From contig JAKSGN010000006.1 of the NCBI GenBank assembly GCA_024180945.1, positions 4,526,001 through 4,590,000 on the forward strand: DNA of 64,000 nucleotides, read 5' to 3'. The notes under the pieces were generated by a model. That model made no database searches. It saw nothing but the letters and a program-made list of their open reading frames with translations, and had not been told where the DNA came from. Shown here one piece after another: positions 1 to 12,106 of the stretch. Each line of letters begins with the position of its first letter. Position 1 is the stretch's first letter. The translations under genes and the position numbers were made by a program. Source of the DNA: Macrophomina tecta (lineage: Eukaryota; Ascomycota; Dothideomycetes; Botryosphaeriales; Botryosphaeriaceae).

Positions 1-221
1 GGTCGCTATGACGGCACTTGCTCAACTTCGCGGCAACAACTTCTTGCCCAGCCCGAATTTCGGAGTCCATGCACGCGCCTGCGGTCAAAGCTGTCACATC
101 TACGCGCCTCAAATTGTCCGACAGTGATACAGAAATCCGTCTCTATTCTGTACGCCCGCAGTCGACCTCACGTAAACTTTCCTTCCTTCATTCACTCAGA
201 AGCTGCAGCAATAGCAGCCCT

Positions 222-1398
222 TCAAATCTGCCGCGTTAACTCCTGCGGATGTTCCAACAAAAACACCGGGCCGGCACCAACGCTCTCCGACGTTGGTGCT
301 CCCACTCCCTCGGCCAGGACGGCCACGATGATGCCTCTTCCAGACTTAAATTCCAGCGGGATGACAGAAGAATTACGCTTCGTGTCTAATAGTACGCTGA
401 GGTTGTTCACTCCGTGGGAAGAGATAGCATAGTATTCCTTGCCGCCGTCAAACGTCGGGACATTGGTCTCGTCCAGGAAGACAAACTCAATGTCCGATCC
501 GGGCTCACCGGTACTGGCATTCATGTTGAGGCTGAGAGGTGGAGGATTCTGTCGAGGCGATGGGTAGACCGGATTCTCCGAGGGGCAGCTGCCAGGAACG
601 ATAAACTCGTTGGTTACATCCAAAATCTGATTGGCATAAGGAACACTGTGTCGGATGGTCCAGAGAATGGTCTGGCACTCCAGACATCGATAAGCGCCTG
701 ATCCCGTGTCAGTATCCAGTAAGGGACTTGTAAAGGCTGGTCTTACCCAGGTGTTGTGTCTGGATTCCACTTCAGCAATGGCGACCAGGGCTCCCCTTGT
801 GGCATTCAGCTTGGCCTGCTGTGCCAGTCCGGTTAAGAATGCCATGCTCGAAACTTCCAGCAAGACTTGGAGAGCAAGGGATGTCTCGGCGTTACTGACG
901 CCAAAGTTGTATTTGCAGGCCCCTGGCTTCACGGAATTCGAAGAGACCTGGTCTTGGGAGAAGCCGCAGATGCCGAGCTTCGTTATCGCGCATCTGTGCA
1001 ATACGATCGTAGGTGGTTTTTGGCAGCCAGAGGCCCGTGAAGTCTTTGGAGGAGAAGACTTCAACTCCTTGCTGATGGAAGCTATAGATTGCCCATTCAG
1101 TACTAAGCAGATTCTGGAAAAGGACATCGTCAGGATCAGGAGCTCCAGTACTTGTAGCGTTGATAGGAGCCGTGATGTTTCCCGGGAATGGTGGCGCCTT
1201 ATCCGGGTAGTTGCTGTAGATGTCGAATTCCCCGGGGACTGGCCCATATTCAGGGCTGTTCGATAGCTGGGACGAAGGGGCAGGAAAGCTCGATGCAGCG
1301 ATTGCAGAAGGCAGACCTGCCGAAGCTGAAAGGAGGGGTGCCGTGGTAAACGTAACAGTTGAAGAAGAGGGTCTCTTTGCGATAGGAGGGTCTTGCGG
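222..1398 (-). pseudogene. Rds1-like ferritin-fold protein, 5' truncated and frameshifted
   Basis: The C-terminal frame (stop at 222-224) carries features of the fungal Rds1/ferritin-like (Ferritin_2) family, including KPGACKYNF, LEVSSMAFLTGL and the helix segment AIAEVESRH. The N-terminal half of the same domain (TEWAIYSFHQQGVEVF, then TTYDRIAQMRDNEARHLR) lies in another frame upstream. The two frames meet near 958-967 with no GT..AG pair between them, so a one-base indel is the simplest reading. The upstream frame is open back to a TAA at 1399-1401 but contains no ATG and no signal peptide, which members of this family normally have. The first exon is therefore missing or unrecognised. These proteins are usually secreted or stress-associated and of unclear activity. 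A live gene with an assembly error is possible, but the missing start argues for a pseudogene. Confidence 0.6.
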
Positions 1399-1401
1399 TT
1401 A

Positions 1402-2260
1402 TTGAATGTTAATGTCTCTTTAGAAACTCTGCACCTTTCATATTGGAAGCAAATGAGATTCGAATGACATCATGTTCACAGGCTTTTGACAGCGCCTCTA
1501 TCATCAGCCCCAGAGCTCTCGTTGGAGTGCCCGATGGGGGATAGAAAAAAAGAAGTGCTCGGATTGCCTGATCAGGCAAGGTAAACATCAACCTTAAAGA
1601 AGCCGGACCCGGCCTCCGGCCTTAGCCGCGCCCGGATCTTATAGGCTGACAAGCGCTCGTGGAATGCGCCAGATTGGGAATGTTGAGTGGTGATCATGGC
1701 TGTGATCGTCTCTCGATATAAAATACCCGACGATGGTCTTTGACTCTGGTTCTCGAGCGCTGTTTAGTTGAGCAATATTAGCAGCTATTTCTCCCAATCC
1801 GTTTTATCAAACATACGAGTTCCTCGAGCTGCTCACTCAATATTCCGTTCCCAGCCTTCTCGAGAGTCGCACACCTATCTGAGACTTTCGTCTTTCCCAC
1901 AGTATCCACAGTGCAGCGTTTCATTTCTCAATACGTTTCCTAATCACTGTATCCCCATATTACTGCTTCATCCTGATATAGATATATCCACACTTCCCAA
2001 AGGAGTAGACTCACAGCTTTTTTTTTTTTTTTTTTGCGGCTTGTTGAGCGTAGGAAAATCCCCTGAATCTCGGGGAGTAGAAGCGCTTCACTGTTCACTA
2101 AAATTGCAGGGCTGCATTAGCCTCACATAGAAAATTGCACGCTATGGATTTTTTTGGTATCAGTGACCGCCTGCTACAATAGTGGCCGGTAACGATGCAG
2201 AACTCTAGAGGTTCTTCCCTTGCGGCCTCCAGCATCCCGCAGTGGATAGATGTAGAAAGG
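1402..2260. other. No gene recognised
   Basis: Only short open frames without recognisable domains are seen. One minus-strand frame (1409-1591) has a plausible protein-like composition but no family I can name. A T18 tract lies at 2018-2035. Confidence 0.4.
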
Positions 2261-2271
2261 ATCGTTGCTGG

Positions 2272-2618
2272 AAGGAGAACGAGGAAGTCTATCTTTTTGC
2301 ACCGATAGATGCAGGGATGGACGAAAGGGCTTGGTGCCAGGTCACTCCCCGAATCTTACAGAGTCTAACATGACAAGTTGTCAAGGGGATCCAACCCATG
2401 AACCTGTCCAGGACGTTTGCAGAGGTCTGCATAATCGCCGGAACACTTGGTCTGCCGTACATCCGGATGCGGCCGCTATGTGTCATCCAACATGCCAAAC
2501 AGGACTGGCCCAGAAATTCGGAAGTTATGTTGGAGGCGTATAGCAATGCGTACCTAATCTTTGCGACGACTTCATCGCGGAATTCCGGCCAAGATCTCTT
2601 CCGCAAAGATTCCCAATA
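2272..2618 (+). pseudogene. HET-domain (heterokaryon incompatibility) relic
   Basis: The plus frame from 2398 reads TFAEVCIIAGTLG, then a degraded version of the family's YIWIDSLCIIQ block (PLCVIQHAKQDW survives), then AYSNAYLIFATTSS. These correspond to the conserved core of the fungal HET domain: a Trp/Asp-containing block, the CIIQD..DW segment and the YSNA...ATAS segment. The usual W-I-D residues are replaced by R-M-R. An in-frame TGA at 2371-2373 separates the core from its upstream portion, and the frame closes soon after 2618 without the rest of a HET protein. HET proteins trigger cell death on non-self recognition in filamentous ascomycetes, but this copy cannot make a full protein. 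Confidence 0.62.
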
Positions 2619-2619
2619 A

Positions 2620-3770
2620 CGATTCTCTCCTGCGTTGTCAATGTGCCGGAAGAGCACGGTCAATCTGACGCAAGGCGCCATCTTTGCTATGGCTATCGAG
2701 ACTGTTGTTTCTCATTGCTATGTAAGTCGCCAACACAGTATCGCAATGTGATACACGATTAATAGAGTAAGAACGTCTGATCTGGTCGAGATGACTTCAG
2801 ACTCGTTGTGGGATACACACGGGTGCATCTCAATTATGTCTGCATATCTGGCGGACCACTTCCTACGTAGCCGCAAGGAAATAACCTATTGTATCGGCGC
2901 CGCAAACGGAATTCTGGTTGTGGCAGACGACGAAGGAGACCGGGCCCCGTCTTCCTACAATGTGCCGAAGCCCCCAAAAAGAAAGTTCGTGATTGATTGC
3001 GGCAGCAAGCTCATACTGGATGGGGATTTTGAGAGAGCTGATCTATAGGAACTCTTATGTCTTCCCATCAGTGATTTGTACCATGGACAAGTAGGGGACT
3101 AAATTTGAGGCTTTTAGGAGCTAGTTCTGGCCGGGGACCCGACCCCTGGTCAGGCGGTGTACGCAGTGCTGGTTGTAGCAGAGCTAGACGAAAATGGTGC
3201 CACTGAGCTTTTCTCCAAACTCGAAGGCCAGGAGTTCGATATGATAGCTTCATCGTGTCTCGGCCCTTGCATCAGCAATAGCTTGAAGCTTATAGGGATA
3301 GTGCTGCTCAATATTATATGTTTCACTGCGCGTGGTATCCAATCATAGCTTTTGAATTTTATCCATTAAACTATGGTCTATCTAGGCCTCTAATGCTTGT
3401 TTCTTGCCGTGTTCAAGTTAATAATTCAAGGCCAGCAATTTAGCGTCTGCAGCTGATCGTTAGTTGCTTAGCTTCAAGCAAATGCGCGAGCCTTGCCAAG
3501 CACTTTCGCAAGGGCGCATCCCTTGACACTACACGCAAACAGCAGTTGCAAATCCCAGGGTAATGGCTCGTTATTACGTTCCGTGGATGTTGATCTGGTA
3601 AGACTTTTTCTGCGATTATACGGAGCCCTCAAACAGTAGAATTCCACGAGTCCATGCACAAGCAGAAGTTTCTTCCGCAACCATTTTAGGTAAAATGAAT
3701 AGCCCGAGCGGTTTAACTGCTGCAAATAAAAGAAAAGCCTCAACTTATTTAAACCAATGATCTTCACCTG
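2620..3770. other. Gene-poor stretch downstream of HET relic
   Basis: Short frames at 2791-3048 and 3157-3348 (plus) may be eroded tail sequence of the HET relic, but nothing in them is recognisable. No RNA gene or repeat was found by eye. Confidence 0.3.
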
Positions 3771-5434
3771 ATGGAAAAGAGACAAGCCAAGTTTTTCTAT
3801 GCTTCCAATCAATTCAGAATGGCGGGCACTTATGACAAGACGTTCATTTCAACAGAAGCCAAACCTGCTCAACGCAAGAGACTCGTAGTCTGTTGTGACG
3901 GCACGTGGCAATCTGCTACCTCGACGGATATCAAGCATGCATGTCAGTCCAATGTTGCTCGTATCAGTCGTGTGCTTGCGAAAGCTGGCGTAGATCGGAA
4001 TGGCGCTGCGTGGCAGCAGGTTGTCTACTACGATGCTGGTGTTGGCACCGGAGCCCTGACCAAGGCCAATATCCTCCTTCAAGGTGATCAAACATCGAAT
4101 AATCTCTGGTGAAGAATTATGCTGACGCGAACTTTCAAAGGAGCCGAGGGGTTCGGATTGCTCGAAAATGTGCTCGAGGCATATAATTTCATTGTTTGCA
4201 ACTACACAGCTGGGGACGAACTCTTCTTCTTCGGCTTCTCACGTGGTGCATATACCGTCCGAGCTGCAGCAGGAATCGTGCAGCAAATAGGCATAATTCA
4301 ACCTTGGTTGATGCCTCAGTTCCTCAAGCTTTTTGGCGCTTACATCAAAGCTCAAGAACTCTTTGAGAAGCCCCAGCTTCTTGATCAAACGGACGGCTGG
4401 AGGCAGTTTTGCAAGGACTATCCGGATTGCCTCGTGAGCTCAAGAGAAAAGACGGTTATCCAAGTCATTGGTGTGTGGGATACTGTTGGCGCATTGGGTG
4501 TGCCTGACATCGACCTTGGATTCCTGAAAGTCGACAACTCCCGCTTGCGGAAGGCCTACCAGTTTTACAACACCCGCCTTGGTCCCGGTAAGTTCCATTG
4601 CGCAGCTTTTTCGGTTTTTTTTTTTTTTTTGTTTTTTTTTTTCATTCATCCTTGTGTTGATTGGCTCTCCGAACTTAGGTGTCAAGCATGCGTATCAAGC
4701 GCTTGCACTGGACGAGCTTCGTGTGCCATTCTCGCCATGTCTATGGCAAGTCGAGAACGGCAACAAAGAAACAAGTCTGGTGCAGTGCTGGTTTCCCGGT
4801 GCGCACATTAATGTGGGCGGCGGAAACTCAGTGAACGCAGACGAGAAGCACCCAAATGCCGAGCAGATGGCCAGCATAGCCTATGCCTGGATGTTGGATC
4901 GTGTACGCCCATGGCTTGCTCTTGATGAAAAGGCCTTGGATGCACTGAAGGCTGAAATCGAGAAACTGATGACGCATTCGGCGCCAATCTCAGAACTTGA
5001 CGACTGGTTCTGGGGAGAAATCGACAAGAGCTACACTGCCGAGTATAGGCTAACAGGACCGCCCACCCCTCGCACACCGACAGCATACTTTGACCATAAC
5101 AATGGATGGACAGTGGAGAGAGTTCACCCTACCGTGTGGTTGCGCAAGAAGCATGAGGAGAGCCTTTTGAAGACTTACTCGCCTGCTGCTATGAGCGGAT
5201 GGGAACGCATCTGGGTGGACGATGGGCATGGGAAGGACATGAAACCGCGCAAGGGCTGGAAATGGGTCAATGGACGCCTCGGGAAAACCGCAATGGGAAA
5301 AATCAATGTGGGAATTCGAGGTCGGCCACATGCCCGGCAGCGTCGAGCAGTGGCTGATCAAGAAATCGGGATTGGTCAGCAACAAGCATGATGAGATAGA
5401 GCTGGGATGGAGGTCACAGGGCCCGCGCTTGTAA
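3771..5434 (+). CDS. DUF2235 alpha/beta-hydrolase (Tle1-like phospholipase fold), late frameshift
   Basis: Three exons fit: 3771-4083, 4141-4587 and 4679 to the end, with introns of 57 and 91 nt. The first intron carries a perfect GCTGAC branch motif; the second contains long T tracts. The protein shows the DUF2235 hallmarks: CCDGTWQ near residue 45, YYDAGVGTG near 95, and the nucleophile elbow GFSRGAY near 140. DUF2235 is the catalytic domain of bacterial Tle1 phospholipase effectors and is also common in fungi, where the substrate is mostly unknown. As read, the frame ends at 5391, but the expected family C-terminus (WEFEVGHMPGSVEQW) lies one frame over and runs to a stop at 5432-5434. Removing one A from the A5 run at 5298-5302 would join them. 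Either an assembly indel or a real late frameshift explains this; the catalytic region is unaffected. Confidence 0.8.
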
Positions 5435-8215
5435 TCTACCAGATAGGATACGAATAAATCCATCTGTAAATGGCACATCGCTCTTACCGACCACATCTTC
5501 CCAACATAATTCCTCGCGCCAGGAAGCCTTGACGTAATTCTCGTCCGGCTAGATCGTGACCATACACCAGCTCCCATTACCCAGGTCGAGTACGGCACGA
5601 TGGCATATTATCTTTCCAAGTTTACAATGGATTTGGGACCCGGCGTCGTGTTGGGGCCAAGGTTTGATCTTATTGAGCATGAGTCCTCTTTGCCCTACCA
5701 CGCGGCATCCCAAGCTCCTTACCGCACGCGGCGATTAACCATGTGGAAATTAACTGTGCCAGCCAGTTCACCATTCTAAAAAGATAGAGCGGGGCTATTC
5801 ATTCATGCAGCCGCCAAGCTCACTGAGTGGACTGCCGCAACGAAGAATCCTCTGCCAGCGTTCACATGAAAGCAGACTGCTGTGATCCAGTGTTCCACAA
5901 GAAGCATTCAACAAAGCTTATGTTCTTAATGAAATTTGGAGCATAATTGCTTCACAAGGGAAGGAATAAAAGCATGAATCTGAAGGAAAGCTGCGAGCGC
6001 TGCGGAATAGCTCTGAAGGCGATATGTTAGGTGCTGTCACCCACGCTTCAAACATGAAATTTTAACAGCGATTCGAACTACGAGCTTCTAATATTGCTAA
6101 ATAGGCTTACAGGTGAATCGCTGTCTATGGTTTAAAGCACCTATCGGTGCCGCGCCTTAGCAGTGCACAACTTCCTTCTTCCCCCTTCAACATGCCAACT
6201 CTCAAGATTCCCGTAATCCTAGGTCCCCGAGAGCCGGATTCGAACAGTGTGCCTCTACAGCCTGTTACGCTGTTGAGGAATTCGAGAAGGATCCCCCCCC
6301 CCCCAAAAAAAAAAAAACATCTTCCATGCCTATCCGAGAGGCACATTGCGTTACAAGAGCAGATTGTAGAACAAATTGGGTCGTCGGGAGATATCCGCTC
6401 TTCCGGAGCAAACGCTCCATTCCGACCATCAAGCAACCCTATTACATTGATCACAGAGAACCCTGTTCCAAACCCTTCTGAGCAGCTGCAGAATATATCC
6501 ATTAAAGATTTCAAAGCCTACTGGAGCTCAAGATCAGGTTCCTCTCCTTCTCGAAACGGGAAATCGGTTTCATGCTTTCGAGCACTGAACAAAAGCTTCT
6601 GGATAATTTAGAGGCTATCCAGGCCGGCGAAGTAATGGCACTGCAGTCTACACATGTACCGACGGCGTCGCGTGACCCCGGATAGAGCCCTGAGTTAAAG
6701 CGCTTCTCTAAAGCGAGCGTGGATGAGGACGACGAAGACGTGGCTTGGGCATCGTGGCAAGACGTGATAGCAGAGAGGTCACGGGTCTGCGAGCTTCAAG
6801 AAGCCCTATTGGGCTGCCGGAATTCGATGCTGCTTGGAACGCGGAAATGCACTCCATCGCGCTGCGCCTCGCCTGTCGTGGAAAGGGCCGCAGACATTTG
6901 GGTGTCTGGTCTCGCGATATCACCACGGCAAGGACCCTTCCACAGCACGTGACAGATCACACTCAAAGCAGGGTGCGGACTTTAACTGGCAAGACGATTA
7001 ATTATTGTTGAAAGGGTTATTTGACAACCCCGTACAATTGATGAAGCCAAGTTAGCATGTTTAGAAAGAGGGAGGCTCCGAGAGCCCCTTTTATAGCCGA
7101 GCCTCTAAAGCTAGCTTCCATCAATCACACAGCCCAGGAGCACGTCCGCTACAATCCCATCGCTATCAGAATCGAGACGAAAAGAGGCGTGATTCAGGAG
7201 CTAGAGGCTGAGCTACAACTACCCACCTGGGTCCGGCATATTTCGCCCTTTCACGTCAATTATTAGAATACCCGCCAGGAAAGCATGGCCGCTCCAAGAT
7301 TCCAGGTCTTCCACTCACACTGGTACAGGGCGGTGTTTGGACGCTCTATATGGCTGAGTCGTCCAACATGCACACCGTGAACATCATCAGATACAAGTTG
7401 ATCGGCATCACAGAGACTATATTGGGCATCTATCAGCTGATTGCATCATTGAGAAGGATGCCATGTGGGTGGCTGAGGAATGTTCGCCATGGTCCATTGC
7501 ATCGACCTCGGAGTAGGGGATGTCAGTACGAGTCATTATGTCATGGCCGGAGTCGTTCAACATCTCAGTCAAACGCGAGAATGACAACTCACTTATTTGA
7601 CCAAGTCAATACCTTACTTACTTTCTCCCAAACGGCCGAGCGGAGATAATATCGCTCCTGCTTGTGTAATCCAAACCACTCACGGTTGAATTAGACGTAT
7701 ATCTGGTGAGAACCGAGCGTATATGGCGGTATTCGGTCTTTTACTCCGGAATTATTATCACAATGCAGGTATCTTAAAACAATAAGTTTAGCCGGCTGTC
7801 CTCCACCCAGCCGGGCTTTCCCGTGCATATTACATGGGAGAGCGTGGTCACCGCCCCTTCCGCCCACAAAGCAGTGGCTGGCAACACAGCACTCATGAGA
7901 ATGCTCGGCCGAGGGTTACTACTTACGGAAATTGAGCTCGGCCTCCGAAATCGGGATATCTGACCTTCGGCCCCGAGCCCGATCTGCTGCCTACCCGAGT
8001 GCACACCTCCGTCCATCGGTTCTGGGCAGCAAACAAACGCATACCTATAAAGGCGTCGTTAAGTTCTGGGAGATCAGATAAGCGCTCAACCGGCACCACC
8101 GACTTGATCCCCAAAACTTCTTTGCCTCGCCCCAAAAAAACGCATGAGCAAAGGAAAAAGCGAAAGGGAAAAGAACGAAGGAAGGAAAGAGAGAAAAACC
8201 AGGCAGCCATTGACA
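5435..8215. other. Gene-poor region with short unrecognised frames
   Basis: No frame here shows a known domain. A C12-A13 homopolymer junction lies at 6293-6317. The frame at 7057-7266 has protein-like composition but no start, stop or splice context that convinces me. A tRNA-like B-box near 6225-6245 (minus) lacks a pairing T stem and acceptor stem. Confidence 0.35.
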
Positions 8216-9660
8216 ATGGTCTCGCTCGGGCAGCTGTGCCTCATCCTCAAAATCCTTGCCCACTCGCTCCACGCCCTCACCGCCGCTCTCCACCGCTCCA
8301 TCCGCGCCAAACTCCACGGCCGCATCGCCTGCCGCACCCCGGCCCCGACCCCGACCCCGACCCCGCAGGACCGCCGCAAAACAGTGCTCATCGTCGGCGC
8401 TTCCTTCGCCGGCTACCACGCCGCGCGCCTGCTTGCGGCCGCGCTCCCGCCCACCACCCACCACGTCGTGATTGTCGAGCCGCGCTCGCATTTCCACTAC
8501 ACGTGGGGGCTGCCGCGGTACTCGGTCGTGCCCGGGCATGAGGAGCGAGCGTTCATTCCGTACGGGGGGTACCTGGGTGCGCCGTCGCGGAGGGCGTTCA
8601 CGTGGGTGCGTGACAAGGTAGTGCGCTTGGAGAAAGAGGGCGTGGCGAGGTTGAGAGGCGGTGGGGAGGTGCGGTGGGATTGGGTTATTGTGGCGACGGG
8701 GGTGGAGGTGCGGAACGAGAAGGAAGAGAATGAGGAACCGGGCATGGGAAGAGTGGTTGTGGGGGCGGAGGGCAAGACGGAAGGCGTGCAGGCTTTGAGG
8801 GCGTGCCAGGAAGGGGTGAGGGGCGCGCAGAAGGTGGTGGTTGTGGGCGGAGGGGCGGTCGGTGTGGAGGTGGCGGCAGATGTGAAGAGTCAGTATCCAG
8901 AGAAGAAGGTTACGTTGGTGCATTCGAGGGGGGAGGTAATGGGGCGGTTCGGGGAGGGGTTGAGGGAGGTGGCGAGGAAGGGATTGGAAGAGTTGGGGGT
9001 GGAGGTCGTGCTAGGAGAGAGGGTGGTGGAGAGAGGGAAGGGGGGTGTAGTGTTGAGCTCGGGGACGAGGATCGATTGTGATTTCCTGGTGAGTTCCGGT
9101 TGGCGGGGTGAGCAGCTGATTGAAGGCCGAGCCTGATCTTGAGAACAGATTGACAGCACTGGCCAGAAGCCAGCGTCGGGTATTGTTGCGGACTTATCGC
9201 CATCATCTATCGCAGAGTCTGGCTACATACAGGTTCAGCCTACCATGCAGATCGCTGATGGCTGTCTTCCGAACGTGTACATTGCCGGAGACGTGGCGAA
9301 GACGGACGCGCGGAACGGCAATGCCCGTTCTGCCATGGAGCAGGCTACCGTTGCGGCTGACAACATTTTACTTGCAATTAGAGGCCAGAAACCCCGCTTC
9401 CATTACAAATCTTCGTGGGTAGATGCCTCTATCCTCCTTACACTCGGATTGGTAAGCCCAAAAGACATCGTACATATGCCAGACTGACAGGCATGCAGAA
9501 AAAGGATGTCATGTACATTTCCGACGGTGAGGCAGAGCTCCTCTTTAATTTGAAGTCGAAGGGTCCTTCTATGAACGCAGCGGCTGCGTGGCGCCTTATG
9601 GGCGCCAAACCGTTTGTGGATAATGAAAGCGTTGAGGAGAGGCTCGTAAAATGTCCTTGA
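8216..9660 (+). CDS. FSP1/AIF-like FAD-dependent NAD(P)H oxidoreductase
   Basis: Exons 8216-9088, 9149-9451 and 9499-9660 give 445 aa; introns are 60 and 47 nt. The start is the ATG at 8216 (ACAATGG context) rather than the in-frame ATG at 8144, whose extra 24 residues are just Lys/Arg/Glu-rich. The protein has a hydrophobic N-terminus, an FAD-binding VLIVGASFAGYHAARLL motif near residue 57, a second dinucleotide motif VVVVGGGAVGVEVAADV near 200, DSTGQKP after the first intron and the C-terminal FAD motif VYIAGDVAK. This is the pyridine nucleotide-disulfide oxidoreductase fold of the AIFM2/FSP1 (AMID) group. Those enzymes reduce quinones with NAD(P)H at membranes or in mitochondria. The exact substrate here is not predictable. 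Confidence 0.88.
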
Positions 9661-10813
9661 GAAGTAGTGTGGGTTCTGAGCATATAGCCATTTACTTTCG
9701 CCGCTACATCTCTCGGCGTAATTTCACAAGGAGAAAAATAACACGCACCCAATATCTTGCACGACGTTCCCTGTGTATCTAACTCAGAATGGCTAACAAC
9801 GCATATGCTTTTGTCTGAGGGTACGAATGGTCATGAGCCACAAAGCCCATTTCGAGGTCGCCCCAGCAGTACTAAGCACTCCATACATCTTTATAGAAAT
9901 CATAGAGTTCGAAGCTGAGGAGTTAAGCGCGCCACATCTCCTCCAAAATACCTTCCCAGCGACCATTTTAAGACAGCGACAGTGGAAAGTGACGTGCTGA
10001 AGACTATATTGATATGTTCGGGCGAGCTGCGCGACCGTCTCACTGCGTAGAGCGTTGCTGTCATGGGTTTCTCATGTGGAGCAGGACGGCCCAAGGGTCG
10101 AAGGAGCGCCGTGTCTGGTTGAATAGACATAAAAAAGAGTGGTGCGACTCGGGAGAATCGGGTGTGGAAACGGCAGAGAGTGCAGCTGCATGACATCATC
10201 GCAACCGGCTTCAGTTCACAGCCCAATAACAGATGGTCTGCAACTAGAAGACCTGAGTCTAGTATGCACGTGGACCATGGTGCATGCGGATCTCTAGAAA
10301 TTGGGGTAAAATGGAAGAACCGTAAGTGCCTGGCTTGAAGGGGTCAAAGTTAGCAGCCATGAAAATATCGATGAGAGCGTTAAGTATACTTGAGTGGTTT
10401 CTGCTATTGATATTGAGCATTTGGAAGGGGTGAGGGCCGCATGTCATATAGTACAGTATCGACGAATTACAGGTTGGCTGCTGCATTAAATATAGGCATT
10501 ATCAACAGAAAACAGTGCACTTCGAGGTAGATCATCCTGCTTCGGCTTTGCCCAGAACGAAAGGCCCATTATGGGTCCCACCGGCCAAATACAGTAAACA
10601 AAGGGACAAGAGTCGCGTCTCGTGGACGCTGTCATCTTAAGAGCAATCTCGAGGATTATTCGGACATGATGGTGGGAGCGGATATTGTCATAATGCACCA
10701 TCATTACATCCCTATGCTCTTTTGAGGTTTTTTTTTTTTTTTTTTTTTTTTCATACAAAGACGCCAATTCCGTTCATTACCCCAACCCACCGTCTCTTAC
10801 CCCACCCACGGAC
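9661..10813. other. No gene recognised; T24 tract
   Basis: Minus-strand frames at 9900-10226 and 10259-10486 show no domain I recognise. A T24 run lies at 10728-10751, just beyond the 3' end of the AIM6-like gene. Confidence 0.35.
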
Positions 10814-12106
10814 TCATTCCCTCTCCCAAAGTCCGGCTGCCCCAGCCAAATCATCCACATTCAACAGATCCACGCCCGCATCAATCAGCGTCCTCCAAAC
10901 CGCATTTCGCGTTCCAATGGGATAGCCTGGCGTGTCCCAGTACCTCGCGCCAATGCCCTTCGCGTGCGCGGCATCGACCTGCTCCTTCAGCAGCGCGAGG
11001 CTCGAATCATTCAGCGCCGGTACATCCGCGCTCGTAACCTTTCCAAAATGGGCGGAGAACTGGGTGGAGGCGATGGGCGAGATCTCAGGGCCGGTGATGT
11101 TCTCGGGTAGAGCGGCGAGCGGGGCGTCGTAGAAGACGTCACGGACGGCGGCGTCCTGGTCGAGGACGTCGGAGAGGCGGGTATTACCGGTTCCGATGGC
11201 GGTGACGGCGCCCTTGACGAGCGTGTCGTTGCCCGGGTAGTAGGTCGTCAGGAAGCCGGCGTCACGGAGCGGCTGCAGGGCGGCGTGCGCGGCCGGGAAG
11301 GTGTCGTCGGCGGCGGTCTTTAGGTCGATCCAGAGGTAGAGAGTCTGGCCAGAGGAGGTGTCGAAGACGCCGTTTTTGGTTGGATTGGGGGCGAAGGGCG
11401 TGATGGGGTTTTGGCGGTGGAGCGTGTCGAGGATCGGGTCGATGTAGAGGGACGCGAATGTGCGAGCCGAGGTAAGAGCGCTCTCTTCGTGGCCAACCTG
11501 TAGTTTTGTGATCAGCCTTTACCAGAGCAGTTGGTTTGCTAGACATTTTGAAAGAACATTTGGGTGGTCTAGTGTCTTTGATTTTTTTTTTTTTTTTCAG
11601 GGATGTTTTTGAGGGACGTGAGGGCCGAAACAGGAGAGGTGGCAGAAGAATACCGCTCTGCATGTATTCTTGCCTTTCCTTCGCCTCCGGATCACATAAA
11701 TGCACGCAGTAGAAATCGGGAAAACAAGAAGAAAAAGAAGAGGAATAAGGAAAGTGAGAGCTACTTACGTGCAGAGTCCCATTAACCAACCACACATCCG
11801 CCTCCGTTGAAACGGCGCCGTAAGACAGTCCCGAGTAAAACGGTACATCTCTCCAGTAGTCATTATGACTATGAAACGGCTTCTGCACAAGCGTCATCCG
11901 TTATCATCCCATCACCAGTGCTGGAACCAATTGACATAGTTACTCACGGGAATGATCCCACGGGTCAGGTCGGTAGGATAGTTGTACAGATCGCTACCAT
12001 GCGTGTTCTGCAGGATGTTCTGCAGCGTGCCGGAGACGTCGGGAATAGCGGCGGCGTCGACAGCGACGGCCGCGAGTGCAGCGGCGGACGAAATGACGGT
12101 TTTCAT
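10814..12106 (-). CDS. AIM6: AIM6-family PLC-like phosphodiesterase, secretory signal
   Basis: Exons in transcript order are 12106-11948, 11882-11769 and 11497-10814, giving about 318 aa. Introns are 65 nt and 271 nt; the latter holds a homopolymer (A16 in the sense strand). The start is the ATG at 12106 and opens an Ala/Val-rich signal peptide of about 20 residues. The diagnostic block [16 protein letters not shown] follows the first intron, then STEADVWLV, as in Altered Inheritance of Mitochondria 6 and the fungal PLC-like phosphodiesterase TIM-barrel superfamily. The HxxND and ExD residues are the expected catalytic and metal-binding positions. The biochemical substrate of this family is not established. 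The signal peptide suggests secretion or a vacuolar/cell-wall location. Confidence 0.82.

Noticed and set aside
6218..6300. tRNA-like B-box (minus, TGTTCGAATCC followed by a G/C-rich acceptor-like end)
   Set aside because: The T stem does not pair, no D arm or anticodon arm can be drawn, and the 5' acceptor strand is absent.
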